Source: Bryobacteraceae bacterium (GTDB lineage Bacteria; Acidobacteriota; Terriglobia; Bryobacterales; Bryobacteraceae). Taken from it: a DNA stretch of 56,294 bases. A model generated the notes under the pieces. The model saw nothing but the letters and a program-made list of their open reading frames with translations. It was not told the origin of the DNA and did not search any database. Location: contig JAIEPW010000017.1 in NCBI GenBank assembly GCA_019748195.1, positions 1 to 56,294 of the forward strand. The letters are read 5' to 3'. Of this stretch, positions 32,254 through 40,641 are shown piece after piece. A program made the translations under genes and the position numbers. The first letter of the stretch is position 1; each line of letters begins with the position of its first letter.

Positions 32254-33033
32254 ATTCCCGAGCTTCCTGAAGTCGAAACCGTCGTCCGTTCGCTTGCGCC
32301 CTACGTCACCGGCCGCCGCATCCTGCGCGCCGAGTTCTCCTCGAAGTTCGTCGTCACCGGCAGCTTCGACGACCTCGCCGCGAAGCTCCAGGGCCGCACC
32401 ATACTCGGCATCTCGCGCCGCGCCAAGTTCATCCTCCTCGACCTCGACGAAGGCTTCCTGTCCATCCACCTCGGCATGACCGGACGCCTGTTGATCGACC
32501 CCCGCCCGCAGCCGCACACCTACGGCGTTTTCGAGCTCGACCGCGGCACGCTGGCCTTCGTCGATCCCCGGCAGTTCGGCAAGATCGAATGGTCGCCCGC
32601 GCGCGTCACACGCCTCGGCCCCGAGCCTCTCAGCATCCCCTTCGACGAGTTCTTCGCCCGCCTGAAGGCGCGCCACGCCCGCATCAAACCCCTGCTCCTG
32701 AACCAGAGCTTCCTCGGCGGCCTCGGCAACATCTACGCCGATGAGGCCCTGCACCGCGCCGGGATTCATCCCAAGGCTCTGGCGTCCCGCATCTCCGCGC
32801 CGCGCGCCCGCAGGCTGCACCAGGCCATCCAGCAAATCCTCGCCGACGCCATCGAGCATCGCGGCTCATCCATCTCCGACTACGTCGACGCCGCAGGCGA
32901 GCGCGGCGGCTTCCAGCAGCTCCACCGCGTCTACGGCCGCGAAGGCGAGCCCTGCCTCCACTGCGACTCGACCGTGCGCCGCATCGTGCTCGGCGGCCGC
33001 GGCACGCATTACTGTCCGAAATGCCAGCGGTAG
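32254..33033 (+). CDS. mutM: Formamidopyrimidine-DNA glycosylase, initiated at a rare ATT codon
   Basis: MutM/Fpg excises oxidised purines such as 8-oxoguanine using its N-terminal proline. Reading from ATT at 32254 gives (M)[20 protein letters not shown], exactly the family N-terminus with Pro1 and Glu2 after Met removal, and a length of 259 residues. No ATG, GTG or TTG exists between the Rieske stop (TAA 32242-32244, same frame) and this point. The first ATG (32476) would delete 74 residues and the active site. Also present are [20 protein letters not shown] (H2TH region) and the C-terminal zinc finger CLHCDS...YCPKCQ. The ATT start, or a sequence error for ATG, deserves checking. Confidence 0.9.
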   Translation: MPELPEVETVVRSLAPYVTGRRILRAEFSSKFVVTGSFDDLAAKLQGRTILGISRRAKFILLDLDEGFLSIHLGMTGRLLIDPRPQPHTYGVFELDRGTLAFVDPRQFGKIEWSPARVTRLGPEPLSIPFDEFFARLKARHARIKPLLLNQSFLGGLGNIYADEALHRAGIHPKALASRISAPRARRLHQAIQQILADAIEHRGSSISDYVDAAGERGGFQQLHRVYGREGEPCLHCDSTVRRIVLGGRGTHYCPKCQR

Positions 33034-33036
33034 CGA

Positions 33037-33042
33037 TACGCT
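33037..33042 (+). promoter_or_regulatory. Possible -10 box before msrB
   Basis: TACGCT ends 7 bases before ATG 33050, in the short gap after mutM. Confidence 0.28.
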
Positions 33043-33049
33043 AGAAGAC

Positions 33050-33562
33050 ATGATCCATCGCCGCTCGTTCCTCTCCGGACTCCTGGCCGCCGGCGCGCTC
33101 CACGCCCAGCCGCGCAAAGTCAAAATCGCCGAGTTCGGCCCGGGCGGCGTTCGCAAAGGAGTAGTCACCGTGGACAAAGTCGTAAAGAGCGATGCCGAAT
33201 GGAAGCAGCAGCTCAGTGACATCGAATACCAGGTCACCCGGAAGAAAGGCACCGAACGCGCCTTCACCGGACGCTATTGGAACAACCATGACGACGGCAT
33301 CTACGCCTGCGTCTGCTGCGGGACTGCGCTGTTCGACGCCAAAACCAAGTTCGAATCCGGCACCGGATGGCCCAGTTTCTACGCTCCCATCGCGAAGGAG
33401 AACGTCAAGGTCGAATCCGACACCAGCCTCGGCATGACTCGCGATGAAGTGTTGTGCTCGCGGTGCGATGCGCACCTGGGGCACGTGTTCCCCGACGGTC
33501 CCCAGCCCACCGGCCTTCGCTACTGCATGAACTCCGCCTCCTTGAAACTTGAAAAGAAATAA
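33050..33562 (+). CDS. msrB: Exported peptide-methionine (R)-S-oxide reductase
   Basis: MsrB reduces methionine R-sulfoxide in proteins. The 170-residue product begins [20 protein letters not shown], a twin-arginine-type signal, so repair takes place in the periplasm. The zinc cysteines are in CVCCG and CSRCD, the substrate loop in [11 protein letters not shown], and the catalytic Cys in [10 protein letters not shown]. The frame is open far upstream in the mutM region, but the signal peptide fixes the start at 33050. The next gene begins directly at the base after the stop. Confidence 0.93.
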   Translation: MIHRRSFLSGLLAAGALHAQPRKVKIAEFGPGGVRKGVVTVDKVVKSDAEWKQQLSDIEYQVTRKKGTERAFTGRYWNNHDDGIYACVCCGTALFDAKTKFESGTGWPSFYAPIAKENVKVESDTSLGMTRDEVLCSRCDAHLGHVFPDGPQPTGLRYCMNSASLKLEKK

Positions 33563-34204
33563 ATGAAGCCTTCTCCACGCGTGCAGGTGCGCCGCCTGCC
33601 CAAGCGCGGCGCCTACGATCCCGATACGATCCACGCCATCCTGGACGCCGGCTTCCTGGCCCACGTCGGGTTCGCCGTCGACGGTCAGCCGTTCGTGATT
33701 CCCACCCTCTATGGCCGCCGCGGCGATCGCCTCTTCCTGCACGGGTCCGCCGCCAGCCGCATGTTGAAGCATCTCGAAACCGGCGTGCCGGCCTGTGTCG
33801 CCGTGACGCTGGTGGATGGCCTGGTGCTTGCCAGATCGGCGTTTCACCACTCCATGAACTACCGCTCCGTCACCGCGTTCGGAACCGCGCGCAAGGTCGC
33901 CGGCGAGAAGCCGAAGAACGAGGCGCTCGCCATTCTTTCCGAGCACCTCATCCGCGGCCGTTGGGACGAAGTCCGGCTCCCGAACGCGAAGGAGTTGAAA
34001 GCCACCACCGTGCTGGAGTTCACCATCGAGGAAGCGTCCGCCAAGATCCGCACCGGACCTCCCGGAGACGACGAGGAAGATTACCAGCTTCCCATTTGGG
34101 CCGGCGTGCTCCCCTTGCAACTCACGCCGCGCGACCCCGTCGCCGACCCTCGCTTGACCCCCGGCATCCCCCTGGCCGAATCCGTCCGCCGCTTCCGCCG
34201 CTAA
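33563..34204 (+). CDS. Pyridoxamine 5'-phosphate oxidase-like flavin-binding protein
   Basis: The 213-residue protein has the split-barrel FMN-binding fold of the PNPOx/NimA-like group. It shows HAILDAGFLAHVGFAVDGQP, VIPTLYGRRGDRLFLHGSAA, then FHHSMNYRSVTAFGTARKV. These proteins bind FMN or related cofactors and often lack true pyridoxamine oxidase activity. The start ATG follows the msrB stop without a gap, so they are one operon. It ends in a four-base convergent overlap with the amidase gene. The physiological substrate is unknown. Confidence 0.88.
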   Translation: MKPSPRVQVRRLPKRGAYDPDTIHAILDAGFLAHVGFAVDGQPFVIPTLYGRRGDRLFLHGSAASRMLKHLETGVPACVAVTLVDGLVLARSAFHHSMNYRSVTAFGTARKVAGEKPKNEALAILSEHLIRGRWDEVRLPNAKELKATTVLEFTIEEASAKIRTGPPGDDEEDYQLPIWAGVLPLQLTPRDPVADPRLTPGIPLAESVRRFRR

Positions 34205-35694
34205 TTGTCTTCCACCACCAGCTTGGGCGCCGCCGTGTCCGGCGCGATCGGCGGCTTGCGCTTGTGAAAGTCCGTTGCCCGCTCAAAGGCGTGAGCCAGC
34301 GCCAGAACCTTCGGCTCCGCGAACGGCGCTCCCACAATCTGCAGCCCGATCGGAAGACCGGAACTGGTGAACCCGCAGGGAACGGAAATGGCGGGCAGCC
34401 CCAGGATGTTGAACTGGCCCGTGTTCTCCATTTCCGGATTGCGCGGCTTGTCCGACTCTTCCCGCTTCAACGCTGCCTCCACCGTCCGCGGCGAACGGCG
34501 GCGGGTCGGCAGCACCAGTACGTCGATCTCACGAAACGAATCGCTTATCGTGCGCCGCAACATCTGCAACTCCCGCCAGCCCTTTACGTACGCATGCGCC
34601 CTGGCTTCCGCCCCACGCTGCAGATTGCGGCGCGTCGGGATCTGATACAGGTTCTGCGCTCGCTGGAAGAACTCGTCGTGATAGGCGTAGGTCTCTCCGG
34701 GCAGATTCACTCCAGTGGTGGACGGGATGCTGACCTCGCGAGTCCCCTGCGTCATCTTCGCCAAAATCTGAATCGCGTTCTCCACAGCGGCCAGAATCTC
34801 CTCGTCCGCGAGATCGAAAAACGGCGCGCGCGGAATGCCGATCCGCAGCCCGGACACCGGCTGCCGCAACGCGGCGGCGTAGTCCGGAATCGTGTGCTCC
34901 ACGCTCGACAGGTCCTTGCGATCGTAACCCGCCAGCACCTGCAGCAGCATCGCGGCGTCTTCCACGCGCCGCGTCATCGGGCCGCAATGATCCAGGCTCC
35001 ACACCAGCGGCACAATCCCGCGGATGCTCACCAGCCCGTACGTCGGCTTCAGGCCGACGATCGAGCAGAAGGACGCCGGTGTGCGAATAGAGCCGCCGGT
35101 ATCGGTCCCCAGCGCGCCGAAGCACAATTCCGCCGACACCGCCGCCGCCGATCCGCCCGAAGATCCGCCGGGATTGCGATCCAGGGCCCACGGATTGCGC
35201 ACCGGCCCAAAGTAGGACGTCGCCGACGTGCCGCCCATCGCGAACTCATGCAGGTTCAGCTTGCCCATCAGGATCGCGCCCGCCTCCCTCAGCCGCCGGG
35301 TGACTTCCGCATCCTCCGCCGGAACGCGCTCCGCGAACACCGCGCTCGCGGCCGTGGTGCGGACCCCCGCGGTGTCCACGTTGTCCTTCAGCGCGACCGG
35401 AATCCCGTGCAGCGGACCGCGCAGGCGTCCGGCGCGCTGCTCCGCCTCCAGCACCCGAGCCTGCTCCATCGCCTGCGCCTTCATCACGGTAATGAAGGCG
35501 TTTACCTTGGGGTTGTAGATCGCTATTCGCTTCAGGCACGCTTCGGTAAGTTGCACCGGAGAGAGCGCCCGCGTGCGAATCGCCTCGGATGCTTCCTTCA
35601 TCGTCAGACTCGCTGGATCCGCGTTCTGCGCGCGCAGCCTTCCCGCCGTCACAAACGCCGCTGCCGTGTTGATGAATTGCCGCCGTGTTTGCAT
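34201..35694 (-). CDS. Exported amidase-signature hydrolase
   Basis: The 497-residue enzyme has a twin-arginine-like signal (MQTRRQFINTAAAFVTAGRL). The Ser-cisSer-Lys triad of the amidase-signature family is visible: Lys in GIPVALKDNVD, cis-Ser in GTDTGGSIRTPAS, and the nucleophile Ser in the NPGGSSGGSAAAVSA context. The frame is open well upstream, but the signal peptide marks ATG 35694 as the start. It is likely a periplasmic amidase of unknown substrate and not the GatA subunit, which has no signal. The neighbouring plus-strand genes hold a second, unexported amidase at 37362-38780. Confidence 0.9.
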   Translation of the reverse strand: MQTRRQFINTAAAFVTAGRLRAQNADPASLTMKEASEAIRTRALSPVQLTEACLKRIAIYNPKVNAFITVMKAQAMEQARVLEAEQRAGRLRGPLHGIPVALKDNVDTAGVRTTAASAVFAERVPAEDAEVTRRLREAGAILMGKLNLHEFAMGGTSATSYFGPVRNPWALDRNPGGSSGGSAAAVSAELCFGALGTDTGGSIRTPASFCSIVGLKPTYGLVSIRGIVPLVWSLDHCGPMTRRVEDAAMLLQVLAGYDRKDLSSVEHTIPDYAAALRQPVSGLRIGIPRAPFFDLADEEILAAVENAIQILAKMTQGTREVSIPSTTGVNLPGETYAYHDEFFQRAQNLYQIPTRRNLQRGAEARAHAYVKGWRELQMLRRTISDSFREIDVLVLPTRRRSPRTVEAALKREESDKPRNPEMENTGQFNILGLPAISVPCGFTSSGLPIGLQIVGAPFAEPKVLALAHAFERATDFHKRKPPIAPDTAAPKLVVEDN

Positions 35695-35708
35695 CGTGAT
35701 GGCGAGCC

Positions 35709-35714
35709 AGTATA
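35709..35714 (-). promoter_or_regulatory. -10 box before the exported amidase
   Basis: TATACT on the minus strand lies 14 bases before ATG 35694, implying a leader of only a few bases. Confidence 0.33.
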
Positions 35715-35734
35715 TCAACCGCGCGGCGCCGTTA

Positions 35735-35740
35735 TAGAAT
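35735..35740 (+). promoter_or_regulatory. -10 box before the cyclase-family gene
   Basis: TAGAAT ends 8 bases before ATG 35749, divergent from the amidase promoter. Confidence 0.4.
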
Positions 35741-35748
35741 AACCACCC

Positions 35749-36711
35749 ATGGTGCGATTCCCGTTTCTGCTCATCCCCTTCACTCTGCTGGCCCAGGCGC
35801 CGCCCGCCACTACGAAAGCCGACGTCGACCGCTGGATGACGGAGTATTCCAATTGGGGCCGCTGGGGCAAGGAGGATCAGCTCGGCGCGCTGAATCTCAT
35901 CACGCCCGAGAAACGAAAGGCCGCCGCCAAGCTGGTGAAGGATGGCGTGGCCGTTTCGCTCGCCCACGACACCAACAAGGAGAAATCGGCTGAGAACCCG
36001 CAGCCCTACTCGCACACCATGATCGCCACCGGCGAAAGCCCGCGCGGAGCGTTCGCCGTGGATTCCTTCGCCGTCACCTTCCACGGCTATCAACATTCCC
36101 ACCTCGACGCCCTCAGCCACATGTTCTGGAACGGCCAGATGTACAACGGCTATCCGCAAACCGGCGTCACCGCGCAGGGCGCGGCCAAGCTGGGCATCGC
36201 CAATGCGTACCAGGGCATCTTCACCCGCGCGGTTCTCATCGACCTGCCGTGGGCCCTCGGCGTCGAATACCTGGAACCCGGACAGGCGATCCAGCCCGAG
36301 GATCTCGACAAGTGGGAAAAGAAATCCGGCGTGAAGATCCAACCCGGCGACGTGCTGCTGTTCCGCACCGGACGCTGGGCCCGGCGAGCCGCCAAGGGCG
36401 GTTGGGACGGCGCGGCCAAGAATCCCGGCCTCCATGCGCGTTGCGGCGGCTGGGTCAGGAAAAAGGACCCTGCCGTCGTCGGCACCGATGTCGCGACCGA
36501 TGTCCTCCCCAGCGGCGTCGAAGGCGTCACCCACCCCATGCACCAGATGCTGCTGGTCGCCATGGGCGTGCACATCTTCGACAACCTGGACCTGGAGGAT
36601 GTCGCGCGCGAGTGCCGCAAACGCAACCGCTGGGACTTCCTGATCACCACCGCGCCCATCCGGCTCACCGGGGGCACCGGCAGCCCGCTCAACCCCATCG
36701 CCGTGTTCTAG
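35749..36711 (+). CDS. Exported cyclase-family metal hydrolase
   Basis: The 320-residue protein has a signal peptide (FPFLLIPFTLLAQAPP). The PF04199-type cyclase/kynurenine formamidase motif HSHLDALSHMFWNG carries the metal ligands HxHxD. Further support is GVTAQGAAKLGIANAYQGIF, GDVLLFRTGRWARR and VTHPMHQMLLVAMGVHIFDN. The family hydrolyses amide or lactam bonds such as N-formylkynurenine, but exported relatives have no known substrate. The methyltransferase gene begins 50 bases downstream with its own -10 box. Confidence 0.87.
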   Translation: MVRFPFLLIPFTLLAQAPPATTKADVDRWMTEYSNWGRWGKEDQLGALNLITPEKRKAAAKLVKDGVAVSLAHDTNKEKSAENPQPYSHTMIATGESPRGAFAVDSFAVTFHGYQHSHLDALSHMFWNGQMYNGYPQTGVTAQGAAKLGIANAYQGIFTRAVLIDLPWALGVEYLEPGQAIQPEDLDKWEKKSGVKIQPGDVLLFRTGRWARRAAKGGWDGAAKNPGLHARCGGWVRKKDPAVVGTDVATDVLPSGVEGVTHPMHQMLLVAMGVHIFDNLDLEDVARECRKRNRWDFLITTAPIRLTGGTGSPLNPIAVF

Positions 36712-36748
36712 TCTTGAATCGCGGGAACGAAGAAGGCCGCCGCCCGTC

Positions 36749-36754
36749 TACAAT
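36749..36754 (+). promoter_or_regulatory. -10 box before the second exported methyltransferase
   Basis: TACAAT ends 6 bases before ATG 36761 and no Shine-Dalgarno sequence is present. Confidence 0.42.
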
Positions 36755-36760
36755 TCCAGT

Positions 36761-37354
36761 ATGACGGCCGCGGTACTTGTTCTCTTTCTTGCACAGGTCG
36801 AGCACCAGCATCACCCCCCACGCTCCGCGGAGGAGTACGCCAAGGTCCTCGAAAACCCCCAGCGCGATGCGTGGCAAAAGCCGCATGAGGTGATCCAGGC
36901 GCTGGGCCTCAAGCCCACGGATGCCGTCGCCGACATCGGCGCCGGGTCCGGCTACTTCACCCGCCGTTTCGCCCGGCACGCCGCCAAGGTTTACGCGGTG
37001 GATATCGATGCAAAGCTCCTCGAGCTCGCAAGGGGCGACCGGGTCGAGACCATCCTCGCCTCCGCGGACGATCCCAAGCTCCCGCCGGCCTCCGTGGACC
37101 TGATCTTCATTTGCGACGTCCTGCATCACATCGATCAGCGGCCGGCCTATTACGGCAAGCTGGCGCAGGCCTTGAAGCCGGGCGGCCGTATCGTCGTCGT
37201 CGATTTCCACAAAAAGCAACTGCCCGTGGGACCTCCGCCTTCGATGAAACTCAGCGAGGATCAGGTGACCGCGGAATTGAAGACCGCCGGGTTCCGTTTG
37301 GCCCGCTCGCACAGCTTCTTGCCGCACCAGTACTTCCTCGAGTTCACCCGCTAG
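36761..37354 (+). CDS. Class I SAM-dependent methyltransferase with signal-like N-terminus
   Basis: The 197-residue protein has motif I VADIGAGSGYFTRRFARHAA, the acidic strand 2 end VYAVDIDAKLLELA, and VDLIFICDVLHHIDQRPAYY with motif PGGRIVVVDFHKKQL. It is a paralogue of 991-1665, sharing the SFLPHQYFLEF-type end. The first 15 residues (TAAVLVLFLAQVEHQHHPP) look like a short export signal followed by a His-rich stretch, again unusual for a SAM-dependent enzyme. The amidase gene follows eight bases downstream and is probably co-transcribed. The substrate is unknown. Confidence 0.8.
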   Translation: MTAAVLVLFLAQVEHQHHPPRSAEEYAKVLENPQRDAWQKPHEVIQALGLKPTDAVADIGAGSGYFTRRFARHAAKVYAVDIDAKLLELARGDRVETILASADDPKLPPASVDLIFICDVLHHIDQRPAYYGKLAQALKPGGRIVVVDFHKKQLPVGPPPSMKLSEDQVTAELKTAGFRLARSHSFLPHQYFLEFTR

Positions 37355-37361
37355 GAACCCG

Positions 37362-38780
37362 ATGCCCCATCGCCTGACCCTAACCGAAATGGCGGCCAAG
37401 ATCCAGGCCCGCCAGATGTCCCCCGTCGAGCTGCTGGAGTCGCACATCCGGCAGATCGAGCGTTGGAATCCGAAGTTGAACGCCTTCGCCATTACCGCTT
37501 TCGAGGAGGCGCGCGCGCAGGCAAGGCGTCTGGAGCAGCAATTGCACTCCTCCAACTCGACTTCGAATCAGCCGTTGGGCAGCCTTGCCGGCGTTCCGGT
37601 TTCCGTGAAGGAGTGTTTCGATCTCGCGGGCCTCCCCACCACCTTGTGCAGCCGTCTCCTGCCCGCCGCGCCCGCCGATCGCGACAGCGCCCTGGTGGAG
37701 CGGCTTCGCCGCGCCGGCGCCGTGATCCTGGGCAAGACGAACACCCCCGAGTTCATGGTCAGCTACGAGACTGACAACGAGATTTACGGCCGCACCAACA
37801 ACCCCTGGGACCTGGAGCGGACGCCCGGCGGTTCCAGCGGCGGCGAGGCCGCCGCCATCGCCTCCTTCTGCTCGGCCGGCGGCATCGGCTCCGACGGCGG
37901 CGGTTCCATTCGCGTTCCCGCCCACTTCTGCGGCATCGCGGGCCTCAAGCCGACTCCCGGCCGGCTGTCCACCATCGGCGAACGCACTCGCGGCGCTACC
38001 CCGCCTGGAATCGGCGTGCCCGGCCCGCTCGCCCGCACCGTCCGCGATGTCCGCGCGCTGTTCAAGGTGCTGGCCGGATATGATGAGCGCGATTCCATGA
38101 GCGCTCCGGTCAGCGCGCAGAATCAAACCGTGGATGGGATTCGCATCGGAGTGATGGAGCAATTCGGCTCCATTCCGGTGGACCCCGCGATTTCCGATGC
38201 GCTGGCTGGGGCGGCGGCCAAGCTCAGGACCTGCGGATTCGCCTTGGATGAATTTCGCCCGGAAGGTCTCGATCGCGCCCCCAACCTCTGGAGCTTTTTC
38301 TTCAACCAGGTCCCCGCCGCCCCCTTCCGCAAGTTCATCGGCGGCCGCGAATCCGAGGTCAGTTGGACCGCTCTCGAAGGTCTGGACAAGCTCGCCGCGA
38401 TGCCGGCTCCCACAGCCGCGGAGCTGCTCGAAGCGCAGGCGGAGCGGGACGCCATCCGTCGCCACCTGCTCGACCAGATGCGCGCCGCGCCGGTTCTTCT
38501 CATGCCGCCCGCCGGCATTCCCGCGATGAAGCATCGCGAACGCCGTTGGGAGATCGGCGGCAAATCCATCGGCATGTTCCAGGCAATGATGACCTGCACG
38601 CCCTGGAACCTGCTCGGGTTCCCCGCGCTGGTGCTGCCGTTCGGCAAGACGGAACGCGGACTCCCGGTCGGCGTGCAACTCGTGGGGCGGCCCTTCAGCG
38701 AGGAACTGCTGCTCGAGATCGGCGTCCGGCTGGAGGAGGCTCGCGGACCGTTCCGGCCCGCCGATCCCTACTTCACCTAG
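37362..38780 (+). CDS. Amidase-signature enzyme, cytoplasmic
   Basis: The 472-residue protein is an amidase-signature hydrolase without a signal peptide. The triad positions are Lys in GVPVSVKECFDLAG, the Ser region RTPGGSSGGEAAAIA, and GSDGGGSIRVPAHFCG. Its C-terminal half (LLGFPALVLPFGKTERGLPV) is typical. It could be annotated GatA-like, but no gatB or gatC is nearby. The residues around the motif, GGIGSDGGGSIRVPAHFCGI, fit fatty-acid-amide-hydrolase-like or generic amidases better. It is in one operon with the small methyltransferase. It overlaps the lpxA end by four bases on the opposite strand. Confidence 0.87.
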   Translation: MPHRLTLTEMAAKIQARQMSPVELLESHIRQIERWNPKLNAFAITAFEEARAQARRLEQQLHSSNSTSNQPLGSLAGVPVSVKECFDLAGLPTTLCSRLLPAAPADRDSALVERLRRAGAVILGKTNTPEFMVSYETDNEIYGRTNNPWDLERTPGGSSGGEAAAIASFCSAGGIGSDGGGSIRVPAHFCGIAGLKPTPGRLSTIGERTRGATPPGIGVPGPLARTVRDVRALFKVLAGYDERDSMSAPVSAQNQTVDGIRIGVMEQFGSIPVDPAISDALAGAAAKLRTCGFALDEFRPEGLDRAPNLWSFFFNQVPAAPFRKFIGGRESEVSWTALEGLDKLAAMPAPTAAELLEAQAERDAIRRHLLDQMRAAPVLLMPPAGIPAMKHRERRWEIGGKSIGMFQAMMTCTPWNLLGFPALVLPFGKTERGLPVGVQLVGRPFSEELLLEIGVRLEEARGPFRPADPYFT

Positions 38781-39568
38781 GAATCGCGCGTGATCCCGCG
38801 TTTCGATCCGCGAATGAACCGAACCAGGTGCAGCGTGTGCTCATCCGGGATCTCCGATTCGATCCGGCTCAGCGCGTCTTCCAGCTTCAGCCCGCCGCGG
38901 TACAGCAGCCGGTAGGCTTCCTTCAACCTCCGCACCTGATCCACGGTGAAGCCGGCGCGCTTCAGGCCCACGATGTTGATCCCCTTCGCCGCGATGTTGA
39001 AATCCGAATACAGGAAGTAAGGCGGAACATCGCTGTTCACCCGCGTATTGCCGCCCACCATCGCGTACCGGCCGATCTTCGACCATTGATGCACCACCAC
39101 GCCGCCGCTGAGAAACGCGTGCTCCTCCATCTCCACGTGACCCGCCACCAGCGCGCAGGACGCGATCACGTTGCGGCTGCCGATGCGGCAGTTGTGCGCG
39201 ATGTGGCCCGAGGTCATGATGTAGTTCTCATCGCCGATCTCCGTCGCGCTTTCCGGCTGCGTCCCCCGCGAGATCGTGTAGTGCTCGCGGATCCGGTTCC
39301 CGTGCCCGAGCCGCAGATAGCTGCGCTCCCCGCGGAAGTTCTTGTCCAGCGGATCCGTGCCCAGCGCCGTCCCGGCCGAGATCTCGTTTCGATCCCCCAT
39401 CGTCGTCCAGCGCTTCACGTACACATACGGCTCCAGGCGGCATTGCGCCCCGATGACCACGTCCGATTCGATCACGCAGTACTCGCCGATCACCGATCCC
39501 GGCCCGATGACGGCGTCCGGGTGCACCCGCGCGGTGGGCGCGATGACGGCGGAGGGGTCCACTGGCAT
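38777..39568 (-). CDS. lpxA: UDP-N-acetylglucosamine acyltransferase LpxA
   Basis: LpxA adds the first R-3-hydroxyacyl chain to UDP-GlcNAc in lipid A synthesis. The 263-residue product is a left-handed beta helix of hexapeptide repeats (IAPTARVHPDAVIGPGSVIG) with a helical C-terminal domain. Catalytic His125 is in GHIAHNCRIG, matching the position in the E. coli enzyme. FLYSDFNIAAKGINIVGLKR is also family-typical. lpxD is divergent, 29 bases away, instead of the usual lpxD-fabZ-lpxA-lpxB order. Its presence shows the organism makes lipid A. Confidence 0.95.
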   Translation of the reverse strand: MPVDPSAVIAPTARVHPDAVIGPGSVIGEYCVIESDVVIGAQCRLEPYVYVKRWTTMGDRNEISAGTALGTDPLDKNFRGERSYLRLGHGNRIREHYTISRGTQPESATEIGDENYIMTSGHIAHNCRIGSRNVIASCALVAGHVEMEEHAFLSGGVVVHQWSKIGRYAMVGGNTRVNSDVPPYFLYSDFNIAAKGINIVGLKRAGFTVDQVRRLKEAYRLLYRGGLKLEDALSRIESEIPDEHTLHLVRFIRGSKRGITRDS

Positions 39569-39575
39569 AGATTTG

Positions 39576-39581
39576 ATGATA
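39576..39581 (-). promoter_or_regulatory. -10 box before lpxA
   Basis: TATCAT on the minus strand ends 7 bases before ATG 39568 in the short divergent gap with lpxD. Confidence 0.4.
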
Positions 39582-39582
39582 C

Positions 39583-39588
39583 GGGAGG
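39583..39588 (+). promoter_or_regulatory. Ribosome binding site supporting the TTG start of lpxD
   Basis: GGGAGG stands 9 bases before TTG 39598. It is followed by no better start, so the unusual TTG start is supported. Confidence 0.5.
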
Positions 39589-39597
39589 AAGTCCGAA

Positions 39598-40641
39598 TTG
39601 CGCCTGACAGAACTGGCTGAGCAACTGAAGTGCGAATGGGAAGGGGACGGGAACCTGGACCTGATCCGCGTGGCGCCGCTGGAGTCCGCCGCCGCCGGGG
39701 AGCTGACTTTCGCCGAAGGGCCCAAAGCTTTCGCTGCGGCGGCCGCCACCCAAGCCTGCGTGATCGCCGCCCCGGCCTATCGCCGCCCCGAACATCAGAG
39801 CGTCCTGCGGGCCGCCGAGCCCAGGCTCGCCGCCGCGCGCGCCATCGCCTTGCTCCACCCCCGCGAACGCGCGGCGCCCGGCGTCCATCCCACCGCGATC
39901 CTCTCCCCCGATTCGGAAATCGATCCCACCGCCGCCATCGGACCTTATTGCATCGTCGGAGCGGGCTCCCGAATCGGCGCGCGAACCGAAGTCCGCGCCC
40001 GCTCCATCATCGGCGACAACGTCCAGCTCGGCCAGGACTGCCTGCTGCATGCCGGCGTCACCATCCATGACGACGTCTCCATCGGAGACCGGGCCATCCT
40101 TCACTCCGGCGTTGTCATCGGCGCCGACGGCTTCGGCTTCGTCTTCCACCAGGGCCGTTTCGAAAAGTTCCCCCAGATCGGGCGCGTCGACATCGGCCAC
40201 GACGTGGAAGTCGGCGCGAACGCCACCATCGATCGCGCCGCGCTTGGAGTCACGCGAATCGGCGACGGCGTCAAGCTCGACAACATGGTTCATGTCGGTC
40301 ACAACGTGCGCATCGGGAACCATGTCGTGGTGGCCGCCCAAACCGGAATCTCCGGCGGCGCGGTAATCGAGGATTACGTGATCATCGGCGGGCAGGTGGG
40401 AATCGCCGACAAGGTGCGGATCGAAAAACAGGCCGTGATCGGCGCCAAGTCCGGCATCCCCAGTTCCAAGATCATCCGAGCGGGCACAACCGTGTGGGGC
40501 CTGCCCGCGCGGCCCATCAAGGATTATCTCGAGGAACTTGCGACACTCGGGAAGCTGACCGCGCGGCGGAAGGAACTGGATGCGCTGCTGAACGCCTCCA
40601 GACGGCCGACTGAATCACCCGCGCCGCCTGACGCGGCGTGA
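39598..40641 (+). CDS. lpxD: UDP-3-O-acylglucosamine N-acyltransferase LpxD
   Basis: LpxD attaches the second acyl chain, to the amino group of UDP-3-O-acyl-glucosamine. The 347-residue product has the uridine-binding N-terminal domain (about 1-100: VAPLESAAAGELTFAEGPKA). A hexapeptide beta helix follows, with GADGFGFVFHQGRFEKFPQI, VEVGANATIDRAALG and the catalytic His region NMVHVGHNVRIGNHVVVAAQ. The TTG start has a good Shine-Dalgarno sequence. Its promoter would have to lie in lpxA, or it shares the divergent gap. The 3' end overlaps a convergent hypothetical gene by 125 bases, an unusually long overlap. Confidence 0.96.
   Translation: MRLTELAEQLKCEWEGDGNLDLIRVAPLESAAAGELTFAEGPKAFAAAAATQACVIAAPAYRRPEHQSVLRAAEPRLAAARAIALLHPRERAAPGVHPTAILSPDSEIDPTAAIGPYCIVGAGSRIGARTEVRARSIIGDNVQLGQDCLLHAGVTIHDDVSIGDRAILHSGVVIGADGFGFVFHQGRFEKFPQIGRVDIGHDVEVGANATIDRAALGVTRIGDGVKLDNMVHVGHNVRIGNHVVVAAQTGISGGAVIEDYVIIGGQVGIADKVRIEKQAVIGAKSGIPSSKIIRAGTTVWGLPARPIKDYLEELATLGKLTARRKELDALLNASRRPTESPAPPDAA

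Noticed and set aside
34201-36573. A 790-residue protein on the minus strand
   Set aside because: The added N-terminal part is the antisense of the cyclase gene; the signal peptide at 35694 marks the amidase start.
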